Source of the DNA: Planctomycetota bacterium
Lineage (GTDB): Bacteria; Planctomycetota; Planctomycetia; Pirellulales; UBA1268
DNA length: 37,210 bases
Assembly: GCA_003670915.1 (NCBI GenBank)
Contig: QWQH01000130.1
Coordinates: 1 to 37,210 of the forward strand
Reading direction: 5' to 3'
The translations under genes and the position numbers were made by a program. How positions within the stretch are numbered: the stretch's first letter is position 1; each line of letters opens with the position of its first letter. Positions 24,583 through 33,349 of the stretch are shown piece by piece. The notes beneath the pieces were generated by a model, which saw nothing but the letters and a program-made list of their open reading frames with translations, was not told the DNA's origin and ran no database searches.

Positions 24583-25890
24583 TCAGTGCTTTGCCATCAT
24601 GCAGGCGTAGATCTCTTCATGACCTGCTGCCATCGTATCGAGCGTGTGATACAAGCGAGCGTGGGCGTGGCCGTTGCGGCCCAGTGTTGCGGCGAGGTGG
24701 GGATCATCCATCAGCGATTTGATTGCGCGGGCCAGATCGACCGGATCGCCGGGAGCATGAAGCAGTCCCGTAGGGCTGTGTGTGGCGATCGATTCTGGAA
24801 ATGCGCCGGCCGCTGGCGCTACCACAGGCACGCCAGCGCAGAAAGCCTCAAGCACCGGAATGCCCTTGGCTTCTGGGTGTGTTGTTGGCATCGCGAAGAC
24901 ATCGATGGATTCAAGCAATCTGAGTTTCGCAGGACGGTCGATCTGCCCGAGCCAATGAAACCGCTCAGATACTCCTAGCGTGGCCGCCGTGGTGCGACAC
25001 TGTTCCAGATAGCCTTGTTCAGTCGCGATGGTCGCGCCGGCAGCCCGTAATTCTAGGTTGTCGTGCGGTGCTAAGATCGCCAGCGCCCGGACGAGTTGTT
25101 CCAGCCCTTTTTCGGGGCAGAGTCTGGCCAGGGATCCGATCACGAACTTTCCGCCCCTGGCTCGTCGCCGCTCGATCAGATCTGGCGGCGTGAGTGGAAA
25201 CCCAGCCAGATCGACCCCATGAGGCACGACCGATATTTTTGCGGGCGGCACGTCGAGATAGTCGGCCATGAAGTCGGCGAAGGAATGATTGAGCGCCACA
25301 AAGCGATCGACGTCGCTGGCCCGTTGACGCAGCAGCATTCTGATCGCAGAGTAATGCGGTTCGGGGATCTGTTCGATAAAAATATCCTCGCCCGACAGGC
25401 TGCAAATAATCTTTGCGCCACTGGCTTGCCGCACCCGATTTGCCAGGCCGATGAGGAGCACGTTGGAGAGATGCACGATATCCGGCTGTGCGTTACGGGC
25501 GAGCCAGTCCGAGAGCTTGGCCACTTCCTTGCGCTGGTGCCCCTCTTCCCCCTTGAGAGTGGAGACGGTGAGGGATCCCAGATCGGCTGGCCGCACCGAG
25601 CCGGTGTGGCTGGAGAGCCATTCGAGGAGGCGACGAGAGTCAAGAAACCGATCGACACACCACGGCGTATAGCGAAACAGCGGGACGTGCTCCTGAAGCC
25701 AGACATTCACGCCACCGAAAATAATTTTTTTTTCGGAGACATTTTCTTCATCGGTCATTGTGGGCACATAGGCCGGCACAAGGATCGCATCGCGGCCCCT
25801 CGCTTGGAGTGCCCGCACGAGGGCGTTGTCGTGGAGGCATGATCCGCACAGCCGCCCCCCTGCCCCGGCCGTGATATGAACGATTCGCAT
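24583..25890 (-). CDS. Glycosyltransferase family 4
   Basis: 435 residues with the two Rossmann halves of a GT-B retaining glycosyltransferase. The N-terminal half has AGAGGRLCGSCLHDNALVRALQARG and GGVNVWLQEH (acceptor side). The C-terminal half has GSLARLCPEKGLEQLVRAL, the nucleotide-sugar region, and the E-x7-E motif in HPEAKGIPVLEAFCAGVPVVAP. It acts in the cytoplasm or at the inner membrane face. Donor and acceptor are unknown. It starts 18 bases after the mnmG stop on the same strand, so it is the last gene of the long crt-mnmG run. It could add sugar to lipid, polysaccharide or carotenoid, but family 4 is too broad to choose. It converges on terC. Confidence 0.87.
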   Translation of the reverse strand: MRIVHITAGAGGRLCGSCLHDNALVRALQARGRDAILVPAYVPTMTDEENVSEKKIIFGGVNVWLQEHVPLFRYTPWCVDRFLDSRRLLEWLSSHTGSVRPADLGSLTVSTLKGEEGHQRKEVAKLSDWLARNAQPDIVHLSNVLLIGLANRVRQASGAKIICSLSGEDIFIEQIPEPHYSAIRMLLRQRASDVDRFVALNHSFADFMADYLDVPPAKISVVPHGVDLAGFPLTPPDLIERRRARGGKFVIGSLARLCPEKGLEQLVRALAILAPHDNLELRAAGATIATEQGYLEQCRTTAATLGVSERFHWLGQIDRPAKLRLLESIDVFAMPTTHPEAKGIPVLEAFCAGVPVVAPAAGAFPESIATHSPTGLLHAPGDPVDLARAIKSLMDDPHLAATLGRNGHAHARLYHTLDTMAAGHEEIYACMMAKH

Positions 25891-25908
25891 GAGTCGTCTC
25901 GCTGGGCT

Positions 25909-27771
25909 TTATGCCCTGCCCACGCGGCCCTCCAGATGCATCAGCACCAGGGCCAGATCGGCCGGAGTCACGCCGCTCACTCGGCCAGCTTGCGCAAATG
26001 TCTGCGGTTGCACTCGCTGCAGTTTCTCGCGAGCCTCGGCCCGCAGGTGCCGTACTGCGGCGTAATCAAGACCGGCAGGAATCACGCGGCCACCCTGCTG
26101 CCGCCGTCGCTGAATCTGTTCTCGCTCCATCGAGAGATACCCGGCATAGCGAATGTCGCTGACGATTTGCACTACCGACTCTCGTGATACTTCGGCCAGT
26201 GACGGCATCGCTGCCACGCACTGCTCCCAGGAAGAGTCGGGCCGCTTGAGTAGGTCTTCCAGCAGCACTCCGTCGACTCGCTTCCTGCCGAGCATTTCGA
26301 ACGCGCAGGTGATCTCGCGGGTTTTTATCTCGAAGCGACGGATCCTTTCGTCGTTGGCCAGTCCCAGCCGGATCGCTGTGGGCGTGAGCCTGCGATCGGC
26401 GTTGTCGTGTCGTAGGGAGAGCCTGTGCTCGGCGCGACTGGTGAACATGCGGTAGGGCTCGTCGACACCGCGCGTTACGAGATCGTCGATCAGCACACCG
26501 ATGTATGATTCGTCGCGCTGGAGAACCAGCGGCTCGCGACGGGCTGATTGCTGGGCAGCGTTCACTCCGGCAACAATGCCTTGGGCAGCGGCTTCTTCGT
26601 AGCCGGTGGTACCATTGATCTGGCCGGCAAAGAACAGCCCTCGCACCCGCTTGCTCTCGAGTGACGTGGTGAGTTGATCGGGGGGCGCGTAGTCGTATTC
26701 GACGGCATAGCCGTACCGCATGATCTGCGCCTTGGCGAGCCCAGGCACCATACGAATCATTTGATCTTGCACGTCGCGAGGCAAGCTCGTGGAAATGCCG
26801 TTGACGTAAATCTCATGTGTCTGGCGGCCCTCTGGCTCCAGAAAAAGCTGATGGCTTTCTCGGTCAGCAAACCGCACGACCTTGTCTTCAATGCTCGGGC
26901 AGTATCGGGGTCCGCGCGACTCGATCTGGCCTGTGTACATTGGCGCACGGTGGAGATTCGCTCGGATAAGATCGTGGATCTCAGGCGTTGTGCGAGTGAT
27001 CCAGCAGGCGAGTTGTTGGCAGTCAATCCGGTCGGTCAAAAAAGAAAACGGTTGCGGTTCGGTGTCGCCAGCCTGTACGTCGAGCTTGGAAAAATCGATC
27101 GATTTGGCCGAGAGCCGGCAGGGAGTGCCGGTCTTGAACCGCTCAAGCCGAATGCCCATCTGCTCCAGTGACCGGCTCACGCCCGAAGTGGTTCCCTCTC
27201 CTGCTCTGCCACCGGGCGTTTGGGATTCGCCGGTGTGCATAACTGCTTGGAGAAACGTACCGGTCGTGAGTACGACTGTTTCGGCCCGGTACTCGGCACC
27301 GCCTCGTACTCGCACGCCGAGCACTCGCCACGCCGGTTCGGTGTGTTCAGACGACACCGTTGCGTGCAGACGCCGATTTTCAAAAAGCAGATCCTCGACT
27401 GTTTCCTGACGAAGATCGAGGCCATCGGTCTCCTCGATGAGTCGCTTCACTTCCATCTGGTAGTGCTTCTTGTCGGCCTGCGCTCTCGGTCCGTGCATCG
27501 CTGGCCCCTTTGAGCGGTTGAGCACGCGAAACTGGATTCCGGTAGCATCGATTGCGCGGCCCATCACGCCGCCCAAAGCATCCACTTCGCGAACCAACTG
27601 TGCCTTCCCCACGCCGCCAATCGCCGGATTGCAACTCATCTGTCCGACAGTGTCACAATTCGCTGTCAGCAGTGCCGTCTTCGCCCCGAGACGCGCTGCC
27701 GCCGAGGCCGCCTCCACCCCGGAGTGTCCGGCCCCAATCACGATCACATCGTAGGTATACACACAGTTCAT
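25909..27771 (-). CDS. mnmG: tRNA uridine-5-carboxymethylaminomethyl modification enzyme MnmG (GidA)
   Basis: The FAD-dependent partner of MnmE, which places the (carboxymethyl)aminomethyl group on U34 of certain tRNAs. 620 residues, normal length. The FAD-binding [23 protein letters not shown] is at the N-terminus, followed by [23 protein letters not shown]. Both GidA signatures are present: [16 protein letters not shown] and [19 protein letters not shown]. The C-terminal helical domain that binds MnmE and tRNA follows ([14 protein letters not shown]). Chromosomal neighbours differ from the textbook mnmG-rsmG-parA-parB origin region: here it lies between two glycosyltransferase genes at the end of a carotenoid cluster, 34 bases after the GT2 stop. 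This placement is unusual; mnmE is not in the window. Confidence 0.97.
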   Translation of the reverse strand: MNCVYTYDVIVIGAGHSGVEAASAAARLGAKTALLTANCDTVGQMSCNPAIGGVGKAQLVREVDALGGVMGRAIDATGIQFRVLNRSKGPAMHGPRAQADKKHYQMEVKRLIEETDGLDLRQETVEDLLFENRRLHATVSSEHTEPAWRVLGVRVRGGAEYRAETVVLTTGTFLQAVMHTGESQTPGGRAGEGTTSGVSRSLEQMGIRLERFKTGTPCRLSAKSIDFSKLDVQAGDTEPQPFSFLTDRIDCQQLACWITRTTPEIHDLIRANLHRAPMYTGQIESRGPRYCPSIEDKVVRFADRESHQLFLEPEGRQTHEIYVNGISTSLPRDVQDQMIRMVPGLAKAQIMRYGYAVEYDYAPPDQLTTSLESKRVRGLFFAGQINGTTGYEEAAAQGIVAGVNAAQQSARREPLVLQRDESYIGVLIDDLVTRGVDEPYRMFTSRAEHRLSLRHDNADRRLTPTAIRLGLANDERIRRFEIKTREITCAFEMLGRKRVDGVLLEDLLKRPDSSWEQCVAAMPSLAEVSRESVVQIVSDIRYAGYLSMEREQIQRRRQQGGRVIPAGLDYAAVRHLRAEAREKLQRVQPQTFAQAGRVSGVTPADLALVLMHLEGRVGRA

Positions 27772-27805
27772 AGTGGTTCAGATTCTACCATAGGCAGTGG
27801 GACGA

Positions 27806-28957
27806 TCACTGCGGCACAAGCGACCTCCCTCTCCAACTGGTATGAAAGCCGAGCAGACGGCAGGCGAAAGCAAACCACTGGATTCCTAGGAAAAGGAGGA
27901 TTCCTAGCGGGTGCATCAGACTGCTTAGAACACTTTGGTTGAACCTGGCAGCTTCGAGTAATCGGGGCAGAAAAACGCAGGCTACCGCAACGTAAGCCAT
28001 CGGAATGGCCCACGTTGGCCAGTGGTGCCACCCCGTTGCAATTCCGACCGCAACGAGCACCACAGGAAGTACTTGGCCTCCAGCCAAGAGCACCGTGAAC
28101 GGCACAATTGTGCGAGGGCTCCCAACGCCCTCGGTGGCGTTTTTGGAGAGGCCATGAAGCACATCGAAGCTACGGGTATACATCCGGCAGCGGGCGATAT
28201 CCGATGCGTCAAACACGTCTGTTGTGAGGCCGACGCGGCGGTACGCACGCGGCAGTTTGATTCCGTCGTGGAGCGACGAGCGTATGGCGGCATGGCCGCC
28301 GGCTTTGAGATACGCATGGCGATACGTAAGAAATAGTTGTCCACAACCGGCCGCGAGGGCCGGCGAGTTATCGCTGCGGCTGATCCCCAGCGGCAAATAG
28401 CCAAGCAACAGGAAATGGATGAGCGGCAGCAGCAACCATTCTAAAAATGAGCCAGTGAGCTGAAGTGGAAATCCACTGGCCAGTGATCTACCCGACTGGT
28501 CTAGAAACGCGACACTGCGGGCAAGCGCATCGGGTTCCAACGACACATCTGCATCGAGGAACACAAAGAGGTCGTGTCTGGCTGCCTCAGCCAACTGGGC
28601 ACACGCATATTGCTTGCCGCACCAACCGGCCTCGAGCGGGCGGCCCCGCACCAGACGCACTCGTGTGTCGCTCTTGGATAATTCCTCGACGATCGAGGCT
28701 GTCGCATCGCGACTCCCGTCGTCGAGCACGACGAGTTCGAGGTCGACTCCGCGACTGGCCAGCACGGCGGTGGCCATCCGTTGGATCCCCGCGGCTTCGT
28801 CGCGGGCTGGAACGAGAACAGACAGAGTCCGCACGGTTGTGCCTGCGGGTTGTGGTGCGCGGCGAAATACCAACAGGTTGGCGAGCGTGAGGCATGCTGG
28901 AAGGGAGGCCAATGCCAGCGACAGCGATGCGAGCAATCCAAGGGCCAGCGGGCTCAT
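27806..28957 (-). CDS. CrtQ-like family 2 glycosyltransferase of the carotenoid cluster
   Basis: 383 residues from ATG 28957; the track start 29008 is a TTG inside the upstream gene. One N-terminal membrane helix (SPLALGLLASLSLALASLPACL) precedes a GT-A domain: LSVLVPARDEAAGIQRM, LELVVLDDGSRDATASIVEE (nucleotide-binding DD), FVFLDADVSLEPDALAR (metal-binding DAD), then a GWCGKQYAC loop as in CrtQ. Three or four C-terminal helices follow. Staphylococcal CrtQ glucosylates 4,4'-diaponeurosporenoate; the shared architecture and the crtN/crtP neighbours suggest the same step here. The ATG overlaps the acyltransferase stop as ATGA, so the two are translationally coupled. Substrate is inferred from context only. 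It would work at the inner membrane. Confidence 0.82.
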   Translation of the reverse strand: MSPLALGLLASLSLALASLPACLTLANLLVFRRAPQPAGTTVRTLSVLVPARDEAAGIQRMATAVLASRGVDLELVVLDDGSRDATASIVEELSKSDTRVRLVRGRPLEAGWCGKQYACAQLAEAARHDLFVFLDADVSLEPDALARSVAFLDQSGRSLASGFPLQLTGSFLEWLLLPLIHFLLLGYLPLGISRSDNSPALAAGCGQLFLTYRHAYLKAGGHAAIRSSLHDGIKLPRAYRRVGLTTDVFDASDIARCRMYTRSFDVLHGLSKNATEGVGSPRTIVPFTVLLAGGQVLPVVLVAVGIATGWHHWPTWAIPMAYVAVACVFLPRLLEAARFNQSVLSSLMHPLGILLFLGIQWFAFACRLLGFHTSWRGRSLVPQ

Positions 28958-29880
28958 TGAGACGCCTCGTTGTGTGCGACTCGTGGGCTCGCTCTCTTGT
29001 CGTCCCAATTTCCATGGGCAGCATCAAATGTCCGCCCCCGGCACCACGCGGCTATGCGACGGATCCAATCGTAGATGCCACCTACGCCCACGCGGCCAGA
29101 CACAATCGTTCGGAAAGCGGCTGGGTCTCGCCGCTGCGATGCCTCTGCAAGCCGATCTTGAGTGGCTTCAAGGGCTTGGGCGAGCAAGCGGTTCCACTCA
29201 GCCGCACTGCGATTGGGCGCATCTGCAAGACGCATCGCGGGGCCAAATGCGGCCAGAGCCTCGGGAAAACGTTCCGTCCAGAATGGATATTCCACCGCCA
29301 GCGGCACGATGAGGCCGCGGGAGGCCCCTTCGGCGGCGTGCCCAACTCCCGGACGGATCCCCACGGGACGCTGCCTCGGATCCACGAACTCGCCTTGGGA
29401 GGTAATCCAGAAGATCACGTCGCTGCGATGGAGTGCCGCGCGGGCCATCCGCAAAAAGCGTGCAGAGCCTCTCCACGTGCCTTGATCGATGCCCAGAAAT
29501 CCGATCCGCTCCATAAAACGATAGTGACCGAGCGCACGAGCATCGATTGGGCCGTAGCTGAGACGGCCAGGGTAGAGCTTGGCGGCAAGCGTGAGGAAGA
29601 CCAGCGGATCCCACCAACTCGGGTGGTTGGTGTAGAGAATGACCGGTTCACTCCCAATATCGGGGTGATCGTTTGCAGCTTGTGTGCGCAGGCCATTCGA
29701 GGATGGATTCGAAGGTTCCAGTGCCCCGAGCAATCGCACTGCATGGAAATGCCGCCGGAGATACCGCTGCACATAGAACAGAAACCAACCGTTCAAAAAT
29801 ACTGAGAACGGTGGCAGTCGTTGCCGGGACGAATCAGTGTGCATGCCCTCTCGAGGATGAATAACGTTCTGCGTGCCCAT
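28954..29880 (-). CDS. PlsC-type acyltransferase of the carotenoid cluster
   Basis: About 308 residues from ATG 29880. ATG 29844, with AGAGGG just upstream, is an alternative; the track's 29949 start overlaps crtP. The acyltransferase block I is VILYTNHPSWWDPLVFL, the HX4D catalytic motif of glycerolipid acyltransferases. Block III is reduced to FWITSQGEFVDPRQRP, where the family's usual 'FPEGtrs' Glu-Gly pair appears as 'QGE', and PLAVEYPFW is block IV. So the fold is PlsC-like but diverged, as seen in acyltransferases placed in carotenoid clusters. Staphylococcal CrtO, which adds the fatty acid to glycosyl-diaponeurosporenoate, belongs to a different small family, so this would be an analogous replacement. 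It overlaps the GT2 gene by four bases. The specific role is inferred from position. Confidence 0.78.
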   Translation of the reverse strand: MGTQNVIHPREGMHTDSSRQRLPPFSVFLNGWFLFYVQRYLRRHFHAVRLLGALEPSNPSSNGLRTQAANDHPDIGSEPVILYTNHPSWWDPLVFLTLAAKLYPGRLSYGPIDARALGHYRFMERIGFLGIDQGTWRGSARFLRMARAALHRSDVIFWITSQGEFVDPRQRPVGIRPGVGHAAEGASRGLIVPLAVEYPFWTERFPEALAAFGPAMRLADAPNRSAAEWNRLLAQALEATQDRLAEASQRRDPAAFRTIVSGRVGVGGIYDWIRRIAAWCRGRTFDAAHGNWDDKRASPRVAHNEASQ

Positions 29881-29936
29881 GCGTGTCGATCGTTTGGGTC
29901 GGCATTGTGCCGGCTGTTGGCCTCGGGTGGCGTACG

Positions 29937-31505
29937 CTAGACGGCGCACGCAGTCGGCCGCGGGGCGTCAGACTTTTCAACGAGCTTATCTTCATCGACA
30001 CAGTCTGCAGCGATCCATCCCGACATCAGCACCATCGGCATACCCGGCCCTGGATGCGAGGAACCACCCGCCATATAGAGGCCCTCGATATCGGGGGAAC
30101 GGTTCGCAGGCTTAAACGCGCCTAGGAATCTGCCGTGACTGGCTAAGCCATAGATGGCGCCGTCGAGCACGTGGTAGCGGTCGTGGATGTCCTGTGGAGT
30201 CAGCGACTTTTCAAACACGATGTGCCGTTCAAGATTTTTGAGACCGGCTGTTTGTTCTAGTTTTTCAATGATCCTCCGGCGGTAGGCGGGGAACATTTTT
30301 GACCAATCGTGGTGGGGACGCAGGTAGGGTGTGTGCACCAAAACATAGAGTGACTCGCCGCCGGCAGGTGCAACGTCCGGTTCGGTAACCGCCGGGGCAC
30401 AGACGTAACAGGTGGGGTCGGGGGCCGGCTCACCGCGATGGTAGATTGCCTCAAACTCTTCGTGCGGGTCCGCCGAAAAAACAAAGTTGTGGTGGATGAG
30501 TTGCTCGAAGCGGGTGTCGAGGCCGAGATAAAGGACCACGCCCGAGCAGGCTGGTTCGTATGTTCGGCGATTGAGAAAACGCTCCTGCGGCAGCCCCTCA
30601 ACGAGTTCGCGATGGGTGCGAACACTATCGGAATTACTGATGACAGCGGCGGCGTGGATGGTTTCTCCCTGCTCTGTTTCTACGCCGCGTACCGCCCCGT
30701 TTTCTACGATGATCCGTCGCACTCCTGTGCCTGTGCGGATGTCCACGCCAAGGTCTCCAGCGAGGTTCGCGAGGGCCCGCGGCACTGCGCCGGTGCCGCC
30801 ACGCGGATACCACACGCCATCGTGTGCCTGCATGTGGGCGATGCCGCAGAGCACAGCTGGCGAAGCATCTGGGGCGCTGCCGACATATTGCGTGAAATGA
30901 TCGAGCATCTGCGCGGCGCGAGCATCCTTCACAAAAGATCGCACGGTGCCCGCAACACTGTGGCCAGGCCGCATGCCGATCACTTCCTTGATCAGCGAGA
31001 GCGAGAGGCCGCGGCGAGGGTTGAACATGTCCTTCATGCCACCCACAGAACGCCAAAAGAAAAAGTCGTTCGAGAGTTTGTGCAAACGCTCTGCAAGCGA
31101 CATAAATCTGGCGTAGCCATCGCCAGAACCTGTGCCGGGAGCGTATGTGTCGAGCGCGGCGCGCATCTGTTCGACGTCAGAAATCAGGTCGAGAGTCGAA
31201 CCATCGCAAAAGAAACTCCGCCACTGAGGATCGAGCGGCACGAGGTCCAGAACGCTTTCGAGTTCTCGACCGGCCTCTGCAAAAATCCGCTTGAGCACTC
31301 TTGGGATGGTGAGAATCGTCGGTCCCATGTCAAATCGAAAACCCTGCTCTTCCAAGACGGCTGCCTTCCCGCCGACCCACGCATTTTTCTCGCAGAGCGT
31401 TACGGCATATCCACGGGCCGCAAGCGTGCAGGCCGAAGCCAAGCCACCGAGGCCGCCGCCGATGACGGCCACACGGTTGCGTTCACGGGGGGGTATCCGG
31501 GGCAT
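29937..31505 (-). CDS. crtP: CrtP-like C30 carotenoid oxidase (phytoene-desaturase family)
   Basis: 522 residues, FAD-dependent amine-oxidase fold. N-terminal dinucleotide motif: VAVIGGGLGGLASACTLAARGYAV. It follows staphylococcal CrtP (4,4'-diaponeurosporene oxygenase) closely along its length: GFRFDMGPTILTIPRVLKRIF, PQWRSFFCDGSTLDL, QMLDHFTQYVGSAPDASPAVL, HMQAHDGVWYPRGG, then YEPACSGVVLYLGLDTRFEQLIHHNFVF and the C-terminal YMAGGSSHPGPGMPMVLMSG. The predicted step is oxidation of a terminal methyl of a C30 carotene to an aldehyde. A plain desaturase role cannot be excluded without assays. It follows the crtN-like gene by 17 bases and is clearly its co-transcribed paralogue. Likely associated with the inner membrane. 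Confidence 0.85.
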   Translation of the reverse strand: MPRIPPRERNRVAVIGGGLGGLASACTLAARGYAVTLCEKNAWVGGKAAVLEEQGFRFDMGPTILTIPRVLKRIFAEAGRELESVLDLVPLDPQWRSFFCDGSTLDLISDVEQMRAALDTYAPGTGSGDGYARFMSLAERLHKLSNDFFFWRSVGGMKDMFNPRRGLSLSLIKEVIGMRPGHSVAGTVRSFVKDARAAQMLDHFTQYVGSAPDASPAVLCGIAHMQAHDGVWYPRGGTGAVPRALANLAGDLGVDIRTGTGVRRIIVENGAVRGVETEQGETIHAAAVISNSDSVRTHRELVEGLPQERFLNRRTYEPACSGVVLYLGLDTRFEQLIHHNFVFSADPHEEFEAIYHRGEPAPDPTCYVCAPAVTEPDVAPAGGESLYVLVHTPYLRPHHDWSKMFPAYRRRIIEKLEQTAGLKNLERHIVFEKSLTPQDIHDRYHVLDGAIYGLASHGRFLGAFKPANRSPDIEGLYMAGGSSHPGPGMPMVLMSGWIAADCVDEDKLVEKSDAPRPTACAV

Positions 31506-31522
31506 GGCTTACTCGTATGGGC

Positions 31523-33175
31523 TCAGGTGAGTGTTGGAGTGGTGCTCGGGTGCCCGAGCGATAAGCCATGCGAGCCATGAGCGTCATGCGAGTCATGCGA
31601 GTCATGTCTGACCGCAGACGAGACGGATGCCGCAGACTCCTCGGCATAGATCGCAGCCGATTTTTTTCGGCTGGGAGCGTTGCTGGTGGCGACCACACCC
31701 AGATCCTGAAGCAGGAGTTGTGACGTAATTCGGGCCGACGAGTAGATCACAGGCAAACCGCTGCCGGGGTGGGTGCCGCCCCCAACCAAGTACATGCCTT
31801 CCAAATCTTCGAAGCGGTTGTGTGGCCGCATGTGCAGCATCTGCCCAAGATCGTGAGAGAGATTAAAGGTTGCGCCTCGGTAGATCTCGTAGTCGTCCTG
31901 CCAATGATCCGGAGTGATCATCCGTTCGTAGCGGATTCGCTTGCGCACGTCGGACACACCAATTTTATCGAGTTGATCCAGTGCGATTTCACGGAATCGC
32001 GGGGCTTCGCGGCGCCAGTCGACATTTGGATGGCGGTGCGTGACGGGTACAAGCAGATAGAGTGTACTGGCTCCTGCCGGTGCGAGCATTGGGTCGGTCA
32101 CGCAGGCATTTTGAACGTAGAAGGAAGGGTCGCGGCCGAGCACATGCCGGGTTTCAATGTCGGCCAGATTCTCGCGGTAGTTTTCAGAAAGATAGATGGA
32201 GTGGTGGGGAATGGAATCGTACCGGCCATCGATGCCGAGATAGAGCATGAATGTCGAGCAGGAAAATCGTTTCGCAGCGATCTTTCGATCGCTCCATCGC
32301 CGCCGCAACCGATCTGGCACCAGTCGCGTCATGCTGCGGGCGAAGTCAGCGTTGATGACCGTAGCATCGGATTCGTATTCGTCTTGCGACGTGCGTACCG
32401 CTCGGATGCGTCGGCCTTCAAATCGCATCGACTCAACGTGCTCCTGATAGTGGATCTCCACACCCATCTCTTGGGCGATTCTGGCCATGGCAGTCGAGAC
32501 CGCGCCACAGCCTCCAATTGGGTGGTATACGCCATGCTCGTATTCCAAGAACGACAAGATTGAAAACAGGCTCGGGCAGCGAAAGGGCGACATGCCCAAA
32601 TATTTCGACTGAAATGTAAAGGCGAGGCGGATCCGTTCGTCGGAGAAGAATGTGCCGAGTTCCGAGTCGAGACTTTTCCAAGGCTTGAGCAGTGGCAATA
32701 GTTTGAGGAGATCGGGGTTTGCCAAATCCCGCCAACTCTCAAAGGGCTTTTCAAGAAACGGGGCAAATCTGGCAAACTTCTCGCGAGTGGCCTCCATAAA
32801 CCGAGTGAAGGATCCACGGTCGGCTGGGGAGAGCCGGGAGACCTCGGCCTCCATGCGATCGATATCGGGGGTTGCCAACAGTTCGCCGCCGGCGCCGAAT
32901 ACCAGTCGGTACTGCGGGTCCAGTCGCACCATCTCCACTTCGTGCCGTAGGTCGTAGCCGCAGGTCGAAAAAATTTCTTCCAGCACTCGCGGGTAGAGAA
33001 AAAATGTGGGGCCCAGATCGAACCGAAAACCTTCGGGCGTGGAAATTGTGCTGGTGCGTCCTCCTGGCACGCCGAGCCGTTCGATCACGCGGACTCGGAT
33101 CCCGGCATTCGCCAGAAGCATGGCACAGGCCAGCCCGCCTGGGCCAGCACCGATGATAGTGACCGTATGAGTCAT
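31523..33175 (-). CDS. crtN: CrtN-like C30 carotene desaturase
   Basis: About 550 residues from ATG 33175 (MTHTVTIIGAGPGG, placing the FAD motif at the N-terminus; the track's 33205 start is longer by ten). It matches dehydrosqualene desaturase CrtN: GFRFDLGPTFFLYPRVLEEIFSTCG, FTFQSKYLGMSPFRCPSLFSIL, EHGVYHPIGGCGAVSTAMARIA, SCSTFMLYLGIDGRYDSIPHHSIYLS, DPSFYVQNACVTDPMLAPAG and the final YLVGGGTHPGSGLPVIYSSARI. It should introduce the conjugated double bonds into a C30 backbone. It is first in the six-gene run, downstream of a sigma-70-like promoter. Unusually, about 45 extra residues follow the conserved C-terminus, including a His-rich tail (RHDSHDSHDAHGSHG) encoded by a 9-base repeat. It could instead be a related squalene or hydroxysqualene-route desaturase. 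Confidence 0.85.
   Translation of the reverse strand: MTHTVTIIGAGPGGLACAMLLANAGIRVRVIERLGVPGGRTSTISTPEGFRFDLGPTFFLYPRVLEEIFSTCGYDLRHEVEMVRLDPQYRLVFGAGGELLATPDIDRMEAEVSRLSPADRGSFTRFMEATREKFARFAPFLEKPFESWRDLANPDLLKLLPLLKPWKSLDSELGTFFSDERIRLAFTFQSKYLGMSPFRCPSLFSILSFLEYEHGVYHPIGGCGAVSTAMARIAQEMGVEIHYQEHVESMRFEGRRIRAVRTSQDEYESDATVINADFARSMTRLVPDRLRRRWSDRKIAAKRFSCSTFMLYLGIDGRYDSIPHHSIYLSENYRENLADIETRHVLGRDPSFYVQNACVTDPMLAPAGASTLYLLVPVTHRHPNVDWRREAPRFREIALDQLDKIGVSDVRKRIRYERMITPDHWQDDYEIYRGATFNLSHDLGQMLHMRPHNRFEDLEGMYLVGGGTHPGSGLPVIYSSARITSQLLLQDLGVVATSNAPSRKKSAAIYAEESAASVSSAVRHDSHDSHDAHGSHGLSLGHPSTTPTLT
31564..31608. repeat. About five 9-base tandem repeats at the 3' end of the crtN-like gene
   Basis: Units of the form AGTCATGCG (variants AGCCATGCG, AGCCATGAG, CGTCATGCG) run in codon phase and encode Ser-His-Asp / Ala-His-Gly triplets. 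Borders are approximate. Confidence 0.6.
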
Positions 33176-33252
33176 CCGAACACTTCTGCCGACGGTGAAA
33201 AACAAAATGAGCTACCGACAAAACCGATACGATCCCATATTGAGACTGCGTA

Positions 33253-33280
33253 GTATAGAGGCCAGCGCCGGACGGACAAG
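33253..33280 (-). promoter_or_regulatory. Candidate sigma-70 promoter for the carotenoid operon
   Basis: On the minus strand TTGTCC (33280-33275) and TATACT (33258-33253) are 16 bases apart, about 80 bases upstream of the crtN-like ATG. The -10 matches consensus at five of six positions. Transcription would start near 33246. Confidence 0.42.
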
Positions 33281-33349
33281 AAACAAAGTCAGGCGTGCCA
33301 ACACAAGCGTAGAGCTTGGTTTCAAATGGAGTTCAGTTTCGATTACCGT

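Noticed and set aside
28894-29805. 303-residue plus-strand ORF
   Set aside because: Antisense to the acyltransferase; low-quality composition and no motif.
30438-31580. 380-residue plus-strand ORF
   Set aside because: Exact antisense shadow of the crtP-like gene, which has full-length family similarity.
31769-32563. 264-residue plus-strand ORF
   Set aside because: Antisense shadow of the crtN-like gene.
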